Positions 49,548 to 59,700 are shown, counted from the stretch's first letter. The stretch: DNA of 64,000 nucleotides from an uncultured Bacteroidota bacterium (GCA_903916255.1 CAIWVW010000132.1:1-64000), one strand, 5' to 3'. Program-made: numbers and translations. The notes: generated by a model not told the origin, from the sequence alone.

Positions 49548-50123
49548 TTAGTGGAATATCCCCAGGTTGGTAGTGAATAATTTGATAGCAATAGCAAGCA
49601 AGGTAATACCAAAAACTTTACGGAGAATTACTATTCCCCCGGGACCCAATAATTTTGCCAGATGCTTGATATTTTTAATAACCAAATACACAATTACTAA
49701 ATTTATTAAAATACCCAGAATAAGGTTCTCCATTTTAAATTCCGCACGAATGGTGAGCAGGGTAGTCAACGTTCCGGTCCCGGCAATTAATGGAAAAGCT
49801 ACCGGCACAATAGATGCCGCCGCTGCTGAAGTATCATCCTTACTTAATTTAATACCCAACACCATTTCCAAACCCAGGAAGAAAATAACGATTGCTCCCG
49901 CCAAAGCAAAGGAGCGGATATCTAACCCGATAAGCGATAAAATACTTTGGCCCAGAAAAAGAAATACCAGCATAATAGCGCCCGACACTAACGTAACCTT
50001 CAATTCATGAATATCGCCAATGCGGTTTTCTAAATCAATGAGCACAGGTATTGCCCCAAGCACATCTATCACCGCAAACAAAATCATGGCACTGCTGCCT
50101 ATTTCACGTAAATCGAATTGCAC
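49548..50123 (-). CDS. MarC family membrane protein
   Basis: FAVIDVLGAIPVLIDL, AFPLIAGTGTLTTLLTIRAE. Confidence 0.88.
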   Translation of the reverse strand: MQFDLREIGSSAMILFAVIDVLGAIPVLIDLENRIGDIHELKVTLVSGAIMLVFLFLGQSILSLIGLDIRSFALAGAIVIFFLGLEMVLGIKLSKDDTSAAAASIVPVAFPLIAGTGTLTTLLTIRAEFKMENLILGILINLVIVYLVIKNIKHLAKLLGPGGIVILRKVFGITLLAIAIKLFTTNLGIFH

Positions 50124-50218
50124 TTGAGGTAAAAGTTGAAAGTTATAAAGTTGTAAAGTTATGGAATTCCTAATTCATAAACCTAACGAAATTTTCGACT
50201 GTACTTTAGCAGATAATT

Positions 50219-50226
50219 TATATTTG
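50219..50226 (+). promoter_or_regulatory. Bacteroidota -7 box TATATTTG
   Basis: TAnnTTTG match 14 nt before ATG 50241. Confidence 0.5.
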
Positions 50227-50240
50227 TAAAGTTAATTGCA

Positions 50241-51032
50241 ATGAAACACTTTCTGATTCTGATACTATCCCTTTCATTTCCCATTGTTGCAATGGCACAA
50301 GATAGCGCTGCTCATTTTAAAGTTCATTCTAGCAAATTCCCTGACAAAGGTTCAGCAACAATCATTACCAATAGTACACCTGTAGATAGTTCACTTAACA
50401 AAAAAAATAAAAACTCGGAGGACCCAGACGACAACAAGCTTAGCATTGAGATACCTCCACTTGCTTTGTTGGATGGTATATCTGGTCCATCATATCAGAT
50501 AGGTTCAGAAGTTAAGCTTTGCCATAATTTATCCATATATTTTGAAGGAGGTGAGTACATTAACACAAATATTAGTTACTATACAGATGGTGGGCGAGAA
50601 ACTGATTTAAAGGGATATCTAGTTAAATGTGAACTTAAATATTATTTGAATCATGATGAAATTACAAGCGGCAATTATCTTTCACTAGAAGGGTTTTATA
50701 AAAAGCAATCTTTTGATTGGCAAGATTCAATACATTTAACACCTCCCTATCTTACTACGTTTACAGAATTTAAAAGTGTTTATTGCCTGAACGTAAAATA
50801 TGGTCAATTATTTGTATATAAAAGCAGAATTATTATTGATTGGTATGTTGGTCTTGGAATTAGGTTTGGCAACTTCACCTCTACCTTAACACCTCAGCAA
50901 GTAAGTGGCCTGAAATATGGGGATACTAGTGAATATGATGGTGATCAACTTGGAGAAACTGTTTATCCGGGAGGAAAAAAAATTCTTCCAAATGTAGTTT
51001 TAGGGTTTAAAATAGGCTATCGAATATTTTGA
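50241..51032 (+). CDS. Hypothetical secreted / outer membrane protein
   Basis: Signal peptide MKHFLILILSLSFPIVAMAQ; beta-rich C-terminus. Confidence 0.65.
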   Translation: MKHFLILILSLSFPIVAMAQDSAAHFKVHSSKFPDKGSATIITNSTPVDSSLNKKNKNSEDPDDNKLSIEIPPLALLDGISGPSYQIGSEVKLCHNLSIYFEGGEYINTNISYYTDGGRETDLKGYLVKCELKYYLNHDEITSGNYLSLEGFYKKQSFDWQDSIHLTPPYLTTFTEFKSVYCLNVKYGQLFVYKSRIIIDWYVGLGIRFGNFTSTLTPQQVSGLKYGDTSEYDGDQLGETVYPGGKKILPNVVLGFKIGYRIF

Positions 51033-51045
51033 TTGTTGACTTGCA

Positions 51046-52620
51046 TCACGGCGCCTCCACCGCATCATATTTCATTTCCACATCATCACGATACGTAATG
51101 GTTAGAAATAGCGCGCCATCCGGATTATAGTATTTCCATTTGTCTTCCATTAGTCCTAACGTATATTGCCCTTCCAGCTCTTTTTTACCATTTTCATAAT
51201 ACCAGGTATGTATTCCATCGGGCCTTCCCTGACTATATTTTCCGGTATAACGAATATGTCCGTTACTGTTGTAATATTCGGTCATAATGCTATCTTCCAA
51301 ATCGCCGGAATATTTAATAATGCTCTTATAATTCCCCAATTGGTAAACCCATGTACCTTCTTTTAACCCATCAACATACTGCCCTCTGGTAATCACCAAT
51401 CCTGAATCATCATATTCTGCAAAATCCCCATCTTCCTGTCCCTTGGTATAATTGCTTTCACGGCGCAATTTACCATCCTCAAAGTACCATAACCATTTCC
51501 CGGCTTGTTTTCCTTTTGCATCATATTTTCCTACTTCAAATTTCTTCCCATCGCGGAAAAAGTATTTCCAATCACCTACCTTAACCCCATTTACATATTT
51601 TCCTTCAGCTTGTGGTTGTCCGTTATCATAAAACTCTTTCCAGTCGCCTTCCTGCTGGTCAGCTTCATTAATTGGACCCGATGCAACTACCCTTCCGCTA
51701 TCATACACATCCGCTGTTTTTGGCTTACCATTCTCATCATATTTCCGGTGCATCCCAAATGGCACATTATCTTTATACGGACCCGATGATTCAACTTGTC
51801 CATTGGAATAATAGGTAGTCTTAATATCCAGTTTAGCCAGTTCAGGGGCATTTTGCTGTAGCACATCATTAATGTACTTCTCAACGGTAACCAATTCCCC
51901 TTTTTCATCATAGGTTTTAAAGTAACCATCGCGTTTGTCATCTACATAATTACCTTCCCATTTCACATGTAATATTCCTTTATCAGCATCTTTTTTATAA
52001 ATACTATCCGGGAAGAATGTCTGCCATAAACCTTCTTTATGCCCTTCTGTATTTACCTGGTTTATTTTGGTTATTTTCTTTATAAATCCTCCTTTGTACG
52101 TAATTATACTCGTTATTAAAGAATCCTTATTAAACTGCAAAGATCGTCCTTCAGCAAGGCCTTCTTTATAATTAATTATCTGGTGCAATTTGCCTTTATC
52201 ATAATAATAGGCATCACCCATCAACGTATCATTCCTGTAATATTCTTTGGAAGCCATTGTACCTTTTGAACTATCCTTTAATTGCGGCTTAAACGTATAT
52301 TTATATCCTGTTTTTTTTCCTTCTTTATAGGTATAAATTAAATATAATAATCCCTTTTCATTATAAAATTTCCACAGGCTGTCCAGTTTAAAATCTTTTC
52401 GGTTTCCTTCCGATTTCAGTTTACCGTTTTCATAATAATTTTTCCAGTAACCATCCGGCTTACCATCTTTAATTATACCTTCACTCGATACTTTTCCATT
52501 TGGATAAAGCAGTTTATTATAACCATCTTTAGTTTCCTGAGCAATGGATAGCATAGGCAAATAAATTGCCAATACAAACAATATGCTTATTTTTAAAACG
52601 CTGTTTTTTATTAATCTCAT
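51046..52620 (-). CDS. YwqK/MORN_2-like repeat protein, secreted
   Basis: Many repeats YYENGKLKSEGN, FYDNGQPQAEGKYVNGVKVGDWKYFF, YYENGKKELEGQYTLGLMEDKWKYY. Confidence 0.88.
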   Translation of the reverse strand: MRLIKNSVLKISILFVLAIYLPMLSIAQETKDGYNKLLYPNGKVSSEGIIKDGKPDGYWKNYYENGKLKSEGNRKDFKLDSLWKFYNEKGLLYLIYTYKEGKKTGYKYTFKPQLKDSSKGTMASKEYYRNDTLMGDAYYYDKGKLHQIINYKEGLAEGRSLQFNKDSLITSIITYKGGFIKKITKINQVNTEGHKEGLWQTFFPDSIYKKDADKGILHVKWEGNYVDDKRDGYFKTYDEKGELVTVEKYINDVLQQNAPELAKLDIKTTYYSNGQVESSGPYKDNVPFGMHRKYDENGKPKTADVYDSGRVVASGPINEADQQEGDWKEFYDNGQPQAEGKYVNGVKVGDWKYFFRDGKKFEVGKYDAKGKQAGKWLWYFEDGKLRRESNYTKGQEDGDFAEYDDSGLVITRGQYVDGLKEGTWVYQLGNYKSIIKYSGDLEDSIMTEYYNSNGHIRYTGKYSQGRPDGIHTWYYENGKKELEGQYTLGLMEDKWKYYNPDGALFLTITYRDDVEMKYDAVEAP

Positions 52621-52950
52621 TACCTCTTGACTCTTTTAAACCTTTAAAGTTTACAGAAACAAAAATACGCATCTTTTAATTAACCCCATTTTCAGAACCT
52701 TATACATACTATTAAATATAGATTTTATTTTAAAGTTTTATGTTCTTGTTGTATAGGTATGTTAATACGTTCATAAATACCTTCATTTTTATTTGGAATT
52801 GGAAAATGTGTTTCGCCGTGAACATAATATACAAAATAACTCACCCATAATACATTGATTATAAGTTGTAAGATACTTAATTAACACACTGTTCATATAG
52901 AATTAACAATTCAATTTGTTGGTAAGTAATTGCATTTTTCAGGAGGTAAA

Positions 52951-53028
52951 ATGTTAATAGGTAACTCATTTAAAAGGATAACTAAAAACGTGTTTAACAA
53001 AAATCTTGTTAAGGGGAGTAGGATATGA
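52951..53028 (+). CDS. Candidate 25-aa small ORF with strong Shine-Dalgarno (MLIGNSFKRITKNVFNKNLVKGSRI)
   Basis: AGGAGGT at 52941-52947, 3 nt before ATG; basic peptide. Confidence 0.25.
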   Translation: MLIGNSFKRITKNVFNKNLVKGSRI

Positions 53029-53166
53029 ACAATTTGAAACCGGGCAAATGAAAGTACTTAACATTTTAGTAACGCTTATTAACAATGAAAGTTCATAAAG
53101 TTTGGAAAGTAGAAACTTTATAAAGTGGAAACTCCTAACTTTACAAACTCTTAGAACAAATAAAAA

Positions 53167-53595
53167 ATGAAAATAGCCATAGGCAGCGACCATGCAGGGT
53201 TTCAACTGAAAGAAACATTGCGGACATATTTGCATAATAAAGGATTTGATGTAAAGGATTTCGGAACTTTTTCCGAAGAACGGGCCGATTACCCTGATTT
53301 TGCACATCCGGTTGCCTCGGCTGTGGAACATAATGAAGTGGATATGGGTGTGCTGGTTTGCGGCAGCGGCAACGGCGTTAATATGTCTGCTAATCGTCAC
53401 CATGGGGTACGTTCAGCTTTATGCTGGACCGAAGAAATTGCCAAACTGGCCCGTCAGCATAACGATGCTAATATAATAGCTTTACCGGCCCGTTTTATAA
53501 GTATTGAAGAAGCCGAAAAATGTGTGGATGCTTTCTTTTCTACTTCATTTGAGGGAGGAAGACATACCGACAGAGTTAAAAAAATAGAAGGATAA
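53167..53595 (+). CDS. rpiB: Ribose-5-phosphate isomerase B
   Basis: MKIAIGSDHAGFQLKE, VCGSGNGVNMSANRHHGVRSALCW. Confidence 0.95.
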   Translation: MKIAIGSDHAGFQLKETLRTYLHNKGFDVKDFGTFSEERADYPDFAHPVASAVEHNEVDMGVLVCGSGNGVNMSANRHHGVRSALCWTEEIAKLARQHNDANIIALPARFISIEEAEKCVDAFFSTSFEGGRHTDRVKKIEG

Positions 53596-53604
53596 ATAAA
53601 CAAG

Positions 53605-54990
53605 ATGGGAGTACAGTTAGATACCTTTCTTAAAAATGCCGAACTGCGGGTATCCGACCCGGAGCATAAGCGTAAACTGCTTTTCAATATCGGTCAATAC
53701 GATAAAAAGGTAGTTATCGGCAAACAACAATATTCCAATCTTCCGGCAGCCAAGAAAAAGGCCGGAGCCATTAAGACCAAGGTAATTGAGAACTTAGAGA
53801 AGTACCTCATTGAATTCGAATCGAACTTCAAAAAGAATGGCGGTAAGGTAATTTGGGCCACCGATGCGGAAATGGCCATGAAGGAGATTACAGACATTCT
53901 GAAAAAGGCTAATGCTAAGACTGTTGTTAAGGCTAAATCGATGGTGACTGAAGAGGTTGCCGTGAACCATATTTTAGAAAAGAACCATATAGAGAGTTTG
54001 GAGACTGATTTGGGTGAGGTAATTCAGCAGATGGATGGAGAAGCTCCTTATCATATTGTTACTCCGGCTATGCATAAGAGTAAAGAAGACGTAGCCAAGC
54101 TATTCCACGAAAAGAAAGGAACGCCAATCGACTGGACTCCCCAACAAATTACGGCCTATGTGCGTAAAATGCTTCGGGAAAAATACCCGATAGCCGATTG
54201 CGGCATCACCGGTGCAAACTTCCTTATTGCAGATATTGGTGGTGTAGCCGTTTCGGAAAACGAAGGCAATGCATTCATGTCTATTGCTTTCCCGAAGATA
54301 CATATTGCCATTGCAGGAATTGAGAAGCTGATACCATCCCTTTCCGATGTAGATTTATTCTGGCCTTTGCTTGCTACTCATGGCACAGGACAACGTGTTA
54401 CCGTATATAATAACATACTCACCGGCCCGCGCCAGCAAGGCGAAGTAGACGGACCTGAAGAAATGTATGTAGTACTGTTAGACAACGGGCGCACCAATTT
54501 ATTGGCCCGTAAGGAACAACGCCGCGCCCTTAACTGCATCCGTTGCGGAGCCTGCCTGAATGCCTGCCCTATTTATAGAAACATAGGCGGCCATGCTTAT
54601 GGAACTACTTACAGCGGCCCGATTGGTTCGGTAATTACACCAAGCATGAGCGGCATGAAGGAGTTCAAGCACCTCAGCTATGCATCTTCCCTTTGCGGAA
54701 GGTGTACCGAGGTTTGCCCTGTTGAAATCGATATTCATAAGCTCTTATTGCTTAACCGTAAAGATTCCGTAGAAGAAAAGTTCACCACCCGTGGCGAAGA
54801 TACCGTTTGGAGGTTTTGGCGCAAAGCCATGCTCAAGCGCAGCCGCATGGAGAGGGGAGGAGCCTTCTTCAAAAACCTGATGCTCAAACGCTTTTTTAAA
54901 ACAGCCTGGGGCGAGCGCAGAACCTTGCCTACCGTGGCTCCCAAATCCTTCAACCAGATGTGGAAGGAAAGGAAAAAAGGGAAACACTAA
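53605..54990 (+). CDS. lutB: LutB/LldF-type lactate utilisation iron-sulfur protein
   Basis: GVAVSENEGNAFMSIAFPKIHIAIAGIEKLIPS, CIRCGACLNACPIYRNIGGHAYGTTYSGPIG, SSLCGRCTEVCPVEI. Confidence 0.93.
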   Translation: MGVQLDTFLKNAELRVSDPEHKRKLLFNIGQYDKKVVIGKQQYSNLPAAKKKAGAIKTKVIENLEKYLIEFESNFKKNGGKVIWATDAEMAMKEITDILKKANAKTVVKAKSMVTEEVAVNHILEKNHIESLETDLGEVIQQMDGEAPYHIVTPAMHKSKEDVAKLFHEKKGTPIDWTPQQITAYVRKMLREKYPIADCGITGANFLIADIGGVAVSENEGNAFMSIAFPKIHIAIAGIEKLIPSLSDVDLFWPLLATHGTGQRVTVYNNILTGPRQQGEVDGPEEMYVVLLDNGRTNLLARKEQRRALNCIRCGACLNACPIYRNIGGHAYGTTYSGPIGSVITPSMSGMKEFKHLSYASSLCGRCTEVCPVEIDIHKLLLLNRKDSVEEKFTTRGEDTVWRFWRKAMLKRSRMERGGAFFKNLMLKRFFKTAWGERRTLPTVAPKSFNQMWKERKKGKH

Positions 54991-55000
54991 GTAGGTTTAA

Positions 55001-55114
55001 CGTCATTGCGAGGCTTTGCGAAGCAATCTTACCCAACTAGGAAAGTTCCTTCACTATAATTTTCAGGTAAGGTAAGATTGCTTCATCCCCAAAAATGCAG
55101 GATTCGCAATTACG
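55001..55114. repeat. Dispersed inverted repeat (family A), right arm interrupted
   Basis: CGTCATTGCGAGGCTTTGCGAAGCAATCTTACC left; GGTAAGATTGCTTC 55071-55084 then unrelated bases then CGCAATTACG 55105-55114. Confidence 0.8.
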
Positions 55115-55274
55115 TAATTGCTGCCTTTTTATAAACTAGCCAAAAACCTTTACGCTGCATTTTAATGCACTATTTTAAAGTATTGTACTGCCAATTTACT
55201 TCCTGATATATAAATAGTTATAACAATGAAGCAGTTTTAAAACTACTGTTGCAATTAAGTTGTATAGCAAATGG

Positions 55275-55337
55275 CTCACATTTGCCATATAATAACCCAA
55301 ACCCACCATTTAATAAGTGAAACCCACCGTATAATAA
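55275..55337. repeat. Three 21-bp degenerate tandem units
   Basis: CTCACATTTGCCATATAATAA / CCCAAACCCACCATTTAATAA / GTGAAACCCACCGTATAATAA. Confidence 0.85.
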
Positions 55338-55396
55338 GTGGGGCAAATTTGTGGGATGATTCACCACATTTTTGTGGAGGATTGAAAAAACATAGT

Positions 55397-56710
55397 ATGA
55401 AAAAACTACCCATTCTTTTGATTTTCTTTTTGTATTATCATTCAAATATCAACGCCCAAACTTGGGATTCGCTGGGTGATGGTATTGGTGTCCGCCTTTT
55501 TGGACATGAGGTTTATGCAATGGCAGAGTATAATGGAAATTTATTTGCCGGTGGCAGTTTTAGCATTGCTGGAAATACATACACAAATAATATTGGACAA
55601 TGGAATGGAGCCACTTGGGATTCCGCTGGTACAAATGACATGCAGGAAATTGTCGCATTATGTAATTATGATACTGAACTCTATGCAGCTAATTTATCTT
55701 CTAGTTCTCCAATTTTACAGCGGTGGAATGGCAATGATTGGGCGGCAATACCCGGTCTTCCATCATTTAGTATGCCTCAGTTTTTGGAGGCATTGTTAGT
55801 TTATAATGGAAAACTTTATGTCGGAGGAGGATATTCTCAAATTAACAATATAAGCTCCTGGAATAATTCAACCTGGGATAGTCTAATGAATGGGACAAAC
55901 GGACCCGTATATTCATTAACCGAATTTAATGGCAGTTTATATGCTGGAGGAAGTTTTGATAGTGCCGGAAGGATAAGAGCAAATAATATTGCAGTTTGGA
56001 ATGGAACAGTATGGAGCAATGTTGGAAAGGGAATAAATGGCTCGGTTCTTTCTATTGCTGTTTTCAATAATAATTTGTATGTCGGAGGAACATTTGATAG
56101 TGCGGGAGGTTTGCCAGCGAAAAATATTGCAGTTTGGAACGGTTCAAATTGGAATAGTGTAGGTTCGGGCGTGAATAACTCGGTTTATGCTCTCGCCGTG
56201 TATGGCAGTGTTCTTATCGCAGGCGGTATATTTGATACCGCCGGAGGATTACTATGCAATAAAATAGCTCAATGGAATGGAACAAATTGGAATGTTTTAG
56301 GAACAGGTGTAGCTGGAGGGGTGCCTTCCGCTGTATTTTCTTTAAGTAATTACATGGGTTCACTAATTGTTGGCGGAAGTTTTACTTACGCAGGTGGCAT
56401 TCCGGTAAATAACATCGCCCAATGGAGAAGCCCACTAAGTATTAATACAATAAATGGTAAGATTGGAGAAGTAATTGCTTTCCCCAACCCCTCTACCGGC
56501 ATTTTCAAACTTGTATCGGCACAAAATCCTTTGCCCTCAACAATTGAAATTTACAATGTGCTTGGAGAAAAAGTGCTAACCGAGATCCGCCAGCTGGCGG
56601 ATGACAATCTCATTGACCTTACTGGACAGCCTAACGGAATCTACCTCTATCGTGTCCTTAAAGAAAACGGAGAATTGATAGGGGAGGGGAAGCTAATAGT
56701 TCAGAAATAA
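55397..56710 (+). CDS. T9SS-sorted surface protein with propeller-like repeats
   Basis: Repeats LYVGGTFDSAGGLPAKNIAVWNGSNWNSVGSGVN; CTD FPNPSTGIFKL..IEIYNVLGEKV..GIYLYRVLKENGELIGEGKLIVQK; start 55397 gives a signal peptide. Confidence 0.85.
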   Translation: MKKLPILLIFFLYYHSNINAQTWDSLGDGIGVRLFGHEVYAMAEYNGNLFAGGSFSIAGNTYTNNIGQWNGATWDSAGTNDMQEIVALCNYDTELYAANLSSSSPILQRWNGNDWAAIPGLPSFSMPQFLEALLVYNGKLYVGGGYSQINNISSWNNSTWDSLMNGTNGPVYSLTEFNGSLYAGGSFDSAGRIRANNIAVWNGTVWSNVGKGINGSVLSIAVFNNNLYVGGTFDSAGGLPAKNIAVWNGSNWNSVGSGVNNSVYALAVYGSVLIAGGIFDTAGGLLCNKIAQWNGTNWNVLGTGVAGGVPSAVFSLSNYMGSLIVGGSFTYAGGIPVNNIAQWRSPLSINTINGKIGEVIAFPNPSTGIFKLVSAQNPLPSTIEIYNVLGEKVLTEIRQLADDNLIDLTGQPNGIYLYRVLKENGELIGEGKLIVQK

Positions 56711-56760
56711 AATAGCGCATGGACGATATGAATCCGCCTCATCCCTGCGCCATTTATATT

Positions 56761-59700
56761 TTATTTTTGCTGACTATCTTTATTTAAACTGTCTTTATAT
56801 TTTTTAATAAATTCAGCAGGTATTTTAGCCGCATGGCCGGGTGCAGGAGCTTCTACAGGCGACGCTTTCGGCTGATTGTATTCCTGCGTCGACGTGCTTG
56901 TTGCCGCTGTGGAAATTTTCGCATCGCTGTTTATTTTTTCTTCCGGTTTTGGGGTTGGTTCAAAACGCAAATCGGCAAATTTCGATACCACGCCCGAAGG
57001 CATCACCGCATCAGCCTGGTTGCCTATTATATGGTATTGAAAAGTGATATTGGAAGTGCCGCCATCCAGTTCAACCACATCAAATCCGGCAGCTGTTTTA
57101 TTGGCAACATAAACACCTTTGCAATCGCCTTCCAGTTGTATAAATACGCGAAGCGGATGTTTGTCGTTCACACAAATATTTTTGGCATAGCTGGGGTCCA
57201 TATCGATATGGGCTTTGCCGTTTACAAGCTGGCCCTGGCCATAATCCTCGAAATATGCTTCCGGGGTTTCCGGTGCATGCATTACAACCGAATTGCCTTT
57301 AGAATCCAATACCGAACAAGATACCGTTCCGGGAGAGGTTCCCAATATTTTATAGTTGGTGCCGTTCCAGAAATCTACATATACGGTGTTTCCTGTAGCA
57401 TTATTAAAGCCTTCAAAAGCGCCACTGGGGTTGCCCGAACCCGTAGAACTGGCAAAAACGCCATAGTTGGTACCGTTAAACGCTCCACCCGAACCAACGG
57501 CTAAAACACTGGTTCCCGATGCATTTCCAACGCCCAATATTCCCGTTGCAGACGCCGCCACAGTACCATACCCAAAGGCCCCTATGGAGGTTCCGCTGAA
57601 AGCGCCTCCTGAACCATTTGCATAAAAATTATATCCTGCCAGATTATTTCCCACGCCAATCAGGCCTGTTGCTGTTCCACTTGTGGTTGCCCAGCCAATA
57701 GCGCCTATATTAATGCCCGTAAAAGAACCACCCGCACCTGCCGCCGGAACAGTAGGAGTAAGAATATTATTTCCCGCACCAATAATGCCCACACCGCCGG
57801 CTGCATTAGTGGCGTATCCAATAGCGCCATTAGCGGTACCTGTAAAAGCACCGCCTGCGCCTGCGCCCGGTATGTTAAATGCTCCAATTCCGTTACCTAA
57901 TCCGGCAACACCCACACCGCTGCCATTTTGATTTATTCCGGCAGCGCCCAGTGTTGCGCCTGTGCCATTTGCCACACCCATTGTTCCGGCAGTACTAACC
58001 GCACCGGGCCATGTATTAATACCATTTGCAAATCCGGCAATAGCTGCTCCGCTGGTTCCCATTTCACCTTCTACACCTATGTTTTCGAATGATTGCGGAT
58101 TAAATCCTCCTCCTCCCGATACAATTCCCCGTACACCAATTCCTCCAACACCAAAAAAGTTTCCGGTATACCCAACCACACCCTGTGCCAGGCCAACACC
58201 AAAAACACCTGCACCATATATAGGCGCATAGTTGTAGGTGCCATAGTAAGGAAAATTGCCTAATCCCTGCATCCCCATATTGTAATATCCTGTACCTTCC
58301 TGAACAGACATGGAAGCGCTATTTTCAAGCCAACCTTCCTGCGATGTTTGGTCATAAAGGCCCCAACCGGGCAATCCTGTATTATCGCCTGCCGAATTCA
58401 AGGCGTATACGCCTATTCCGCCGGTGTTTGTAGTAAGTCCATATACTCCATATCCTGCATTGGAAGCTGAACTTCCATATACACCTGAAGTAGAACCGGT
58501 GGCGGCTGTATTTATTCCTTTTACGCCATACCCTGTAGTTTGTGCTGTGGTTCCAATAATTGCATTAACGGCGGTGGCATTTCCGGTTACGGTAAGCATT
58601 TGGGAAGCTACAGGCGCACTGGCAGGGCTGCTCATAGATACAGAAGCATTATTATCTTCGGTAACACCTATTCCCAATGTATTTCCATTAGGTGTCCAGC
58701 GGGCCAGATAATTCAATGTACCGCTGCCGTATAATTGAGCGCCGGTCCAATCTCCGGTTGTATACCAGTTGGAACCATTGCTTTGAAGTGTAACCGAGCC
58801 TCCCGTAAGGCTGATAGATACGCTGGATACTCCATTTGTAATAATGCTTCCTGAAGTGGGCTGTATGGTAACCGCATTGGTAGTTACTGTTGAAGGGGAA
58901 TAAACGAGCGTGTATATTCTGCGGATATTGGTAGGGCCGGGGGTTGGCAAGGTGATGGTAAATGCACCGCCTGACGGGTTTACAAGTACGGTGGAATAGG
59001 TGCCGTCGAGGGTAGTGTTAGCGGTTAGCACTGTAGCAGACATTTGGGTTCCGTAGGAACCGAAAACATCCAGCGTATTTACAGGTGTGGTAGTATATAA
59101 TCCGACAAAGCCGCCATTATTGGGAACTATTATGCCATAGTTCGAAGCGCCGCCCGATGCGATAAAATATCCGCCATAATTGATGGCCGCACCGCCGCCC
59201 GTTGCCTGGCCTGAAACTCCTATTCCATTGCCGGAAGTGATGGTGGAGGAACCATATAAGGCATATTGAAATCCTCCGCCCGCACCCGAAATTAGTCCCT
59301 CAACGCCATATCCGCCCGAGGTAGACGGATTTACCATATTGCCAATTACACCTGCACCGCCTGTGGCAGTGGAGTTTCCGACAATAGCATTAACCGAAGT
59401 TGCATTACCCGCTACAGTCAGCATTTGAGTATTAACAGGCGCAATAGCCGGATTGCTCATAGATATGGAAGTGCCATTATCTTCGGTGAAACCAATACCT
59501 AACGTGTTTCCGTTGGGTGTCCAGCGAGCATAATAATTAAGGGTCCCGGAACCACTAAGGGTTGAACCACCCAACGGAAGCCAGGAAGGAATGCTATTGT
59601 TCCAGTAATATAATCCGGCAGGCACCGCGCCTAATCCGGTGCAATAAACAATTATACCGTTCGACTGTGCAGGTGTTCCCGACAATCCAAATGTAGTAAG

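Noticed and set aside
52966-53403. 145-aa minus-strand ORF over rpiB
   Set aside because: Antisense to the clearly identified rpiB; no family features
56833-57504. 223-aa plus-strand ORF inside the 1042-aa protein
   Set aside because: Compositionally biased antisense of a repetitive CDS (Arg/Tyr/Ile-rich); no start or promoter support
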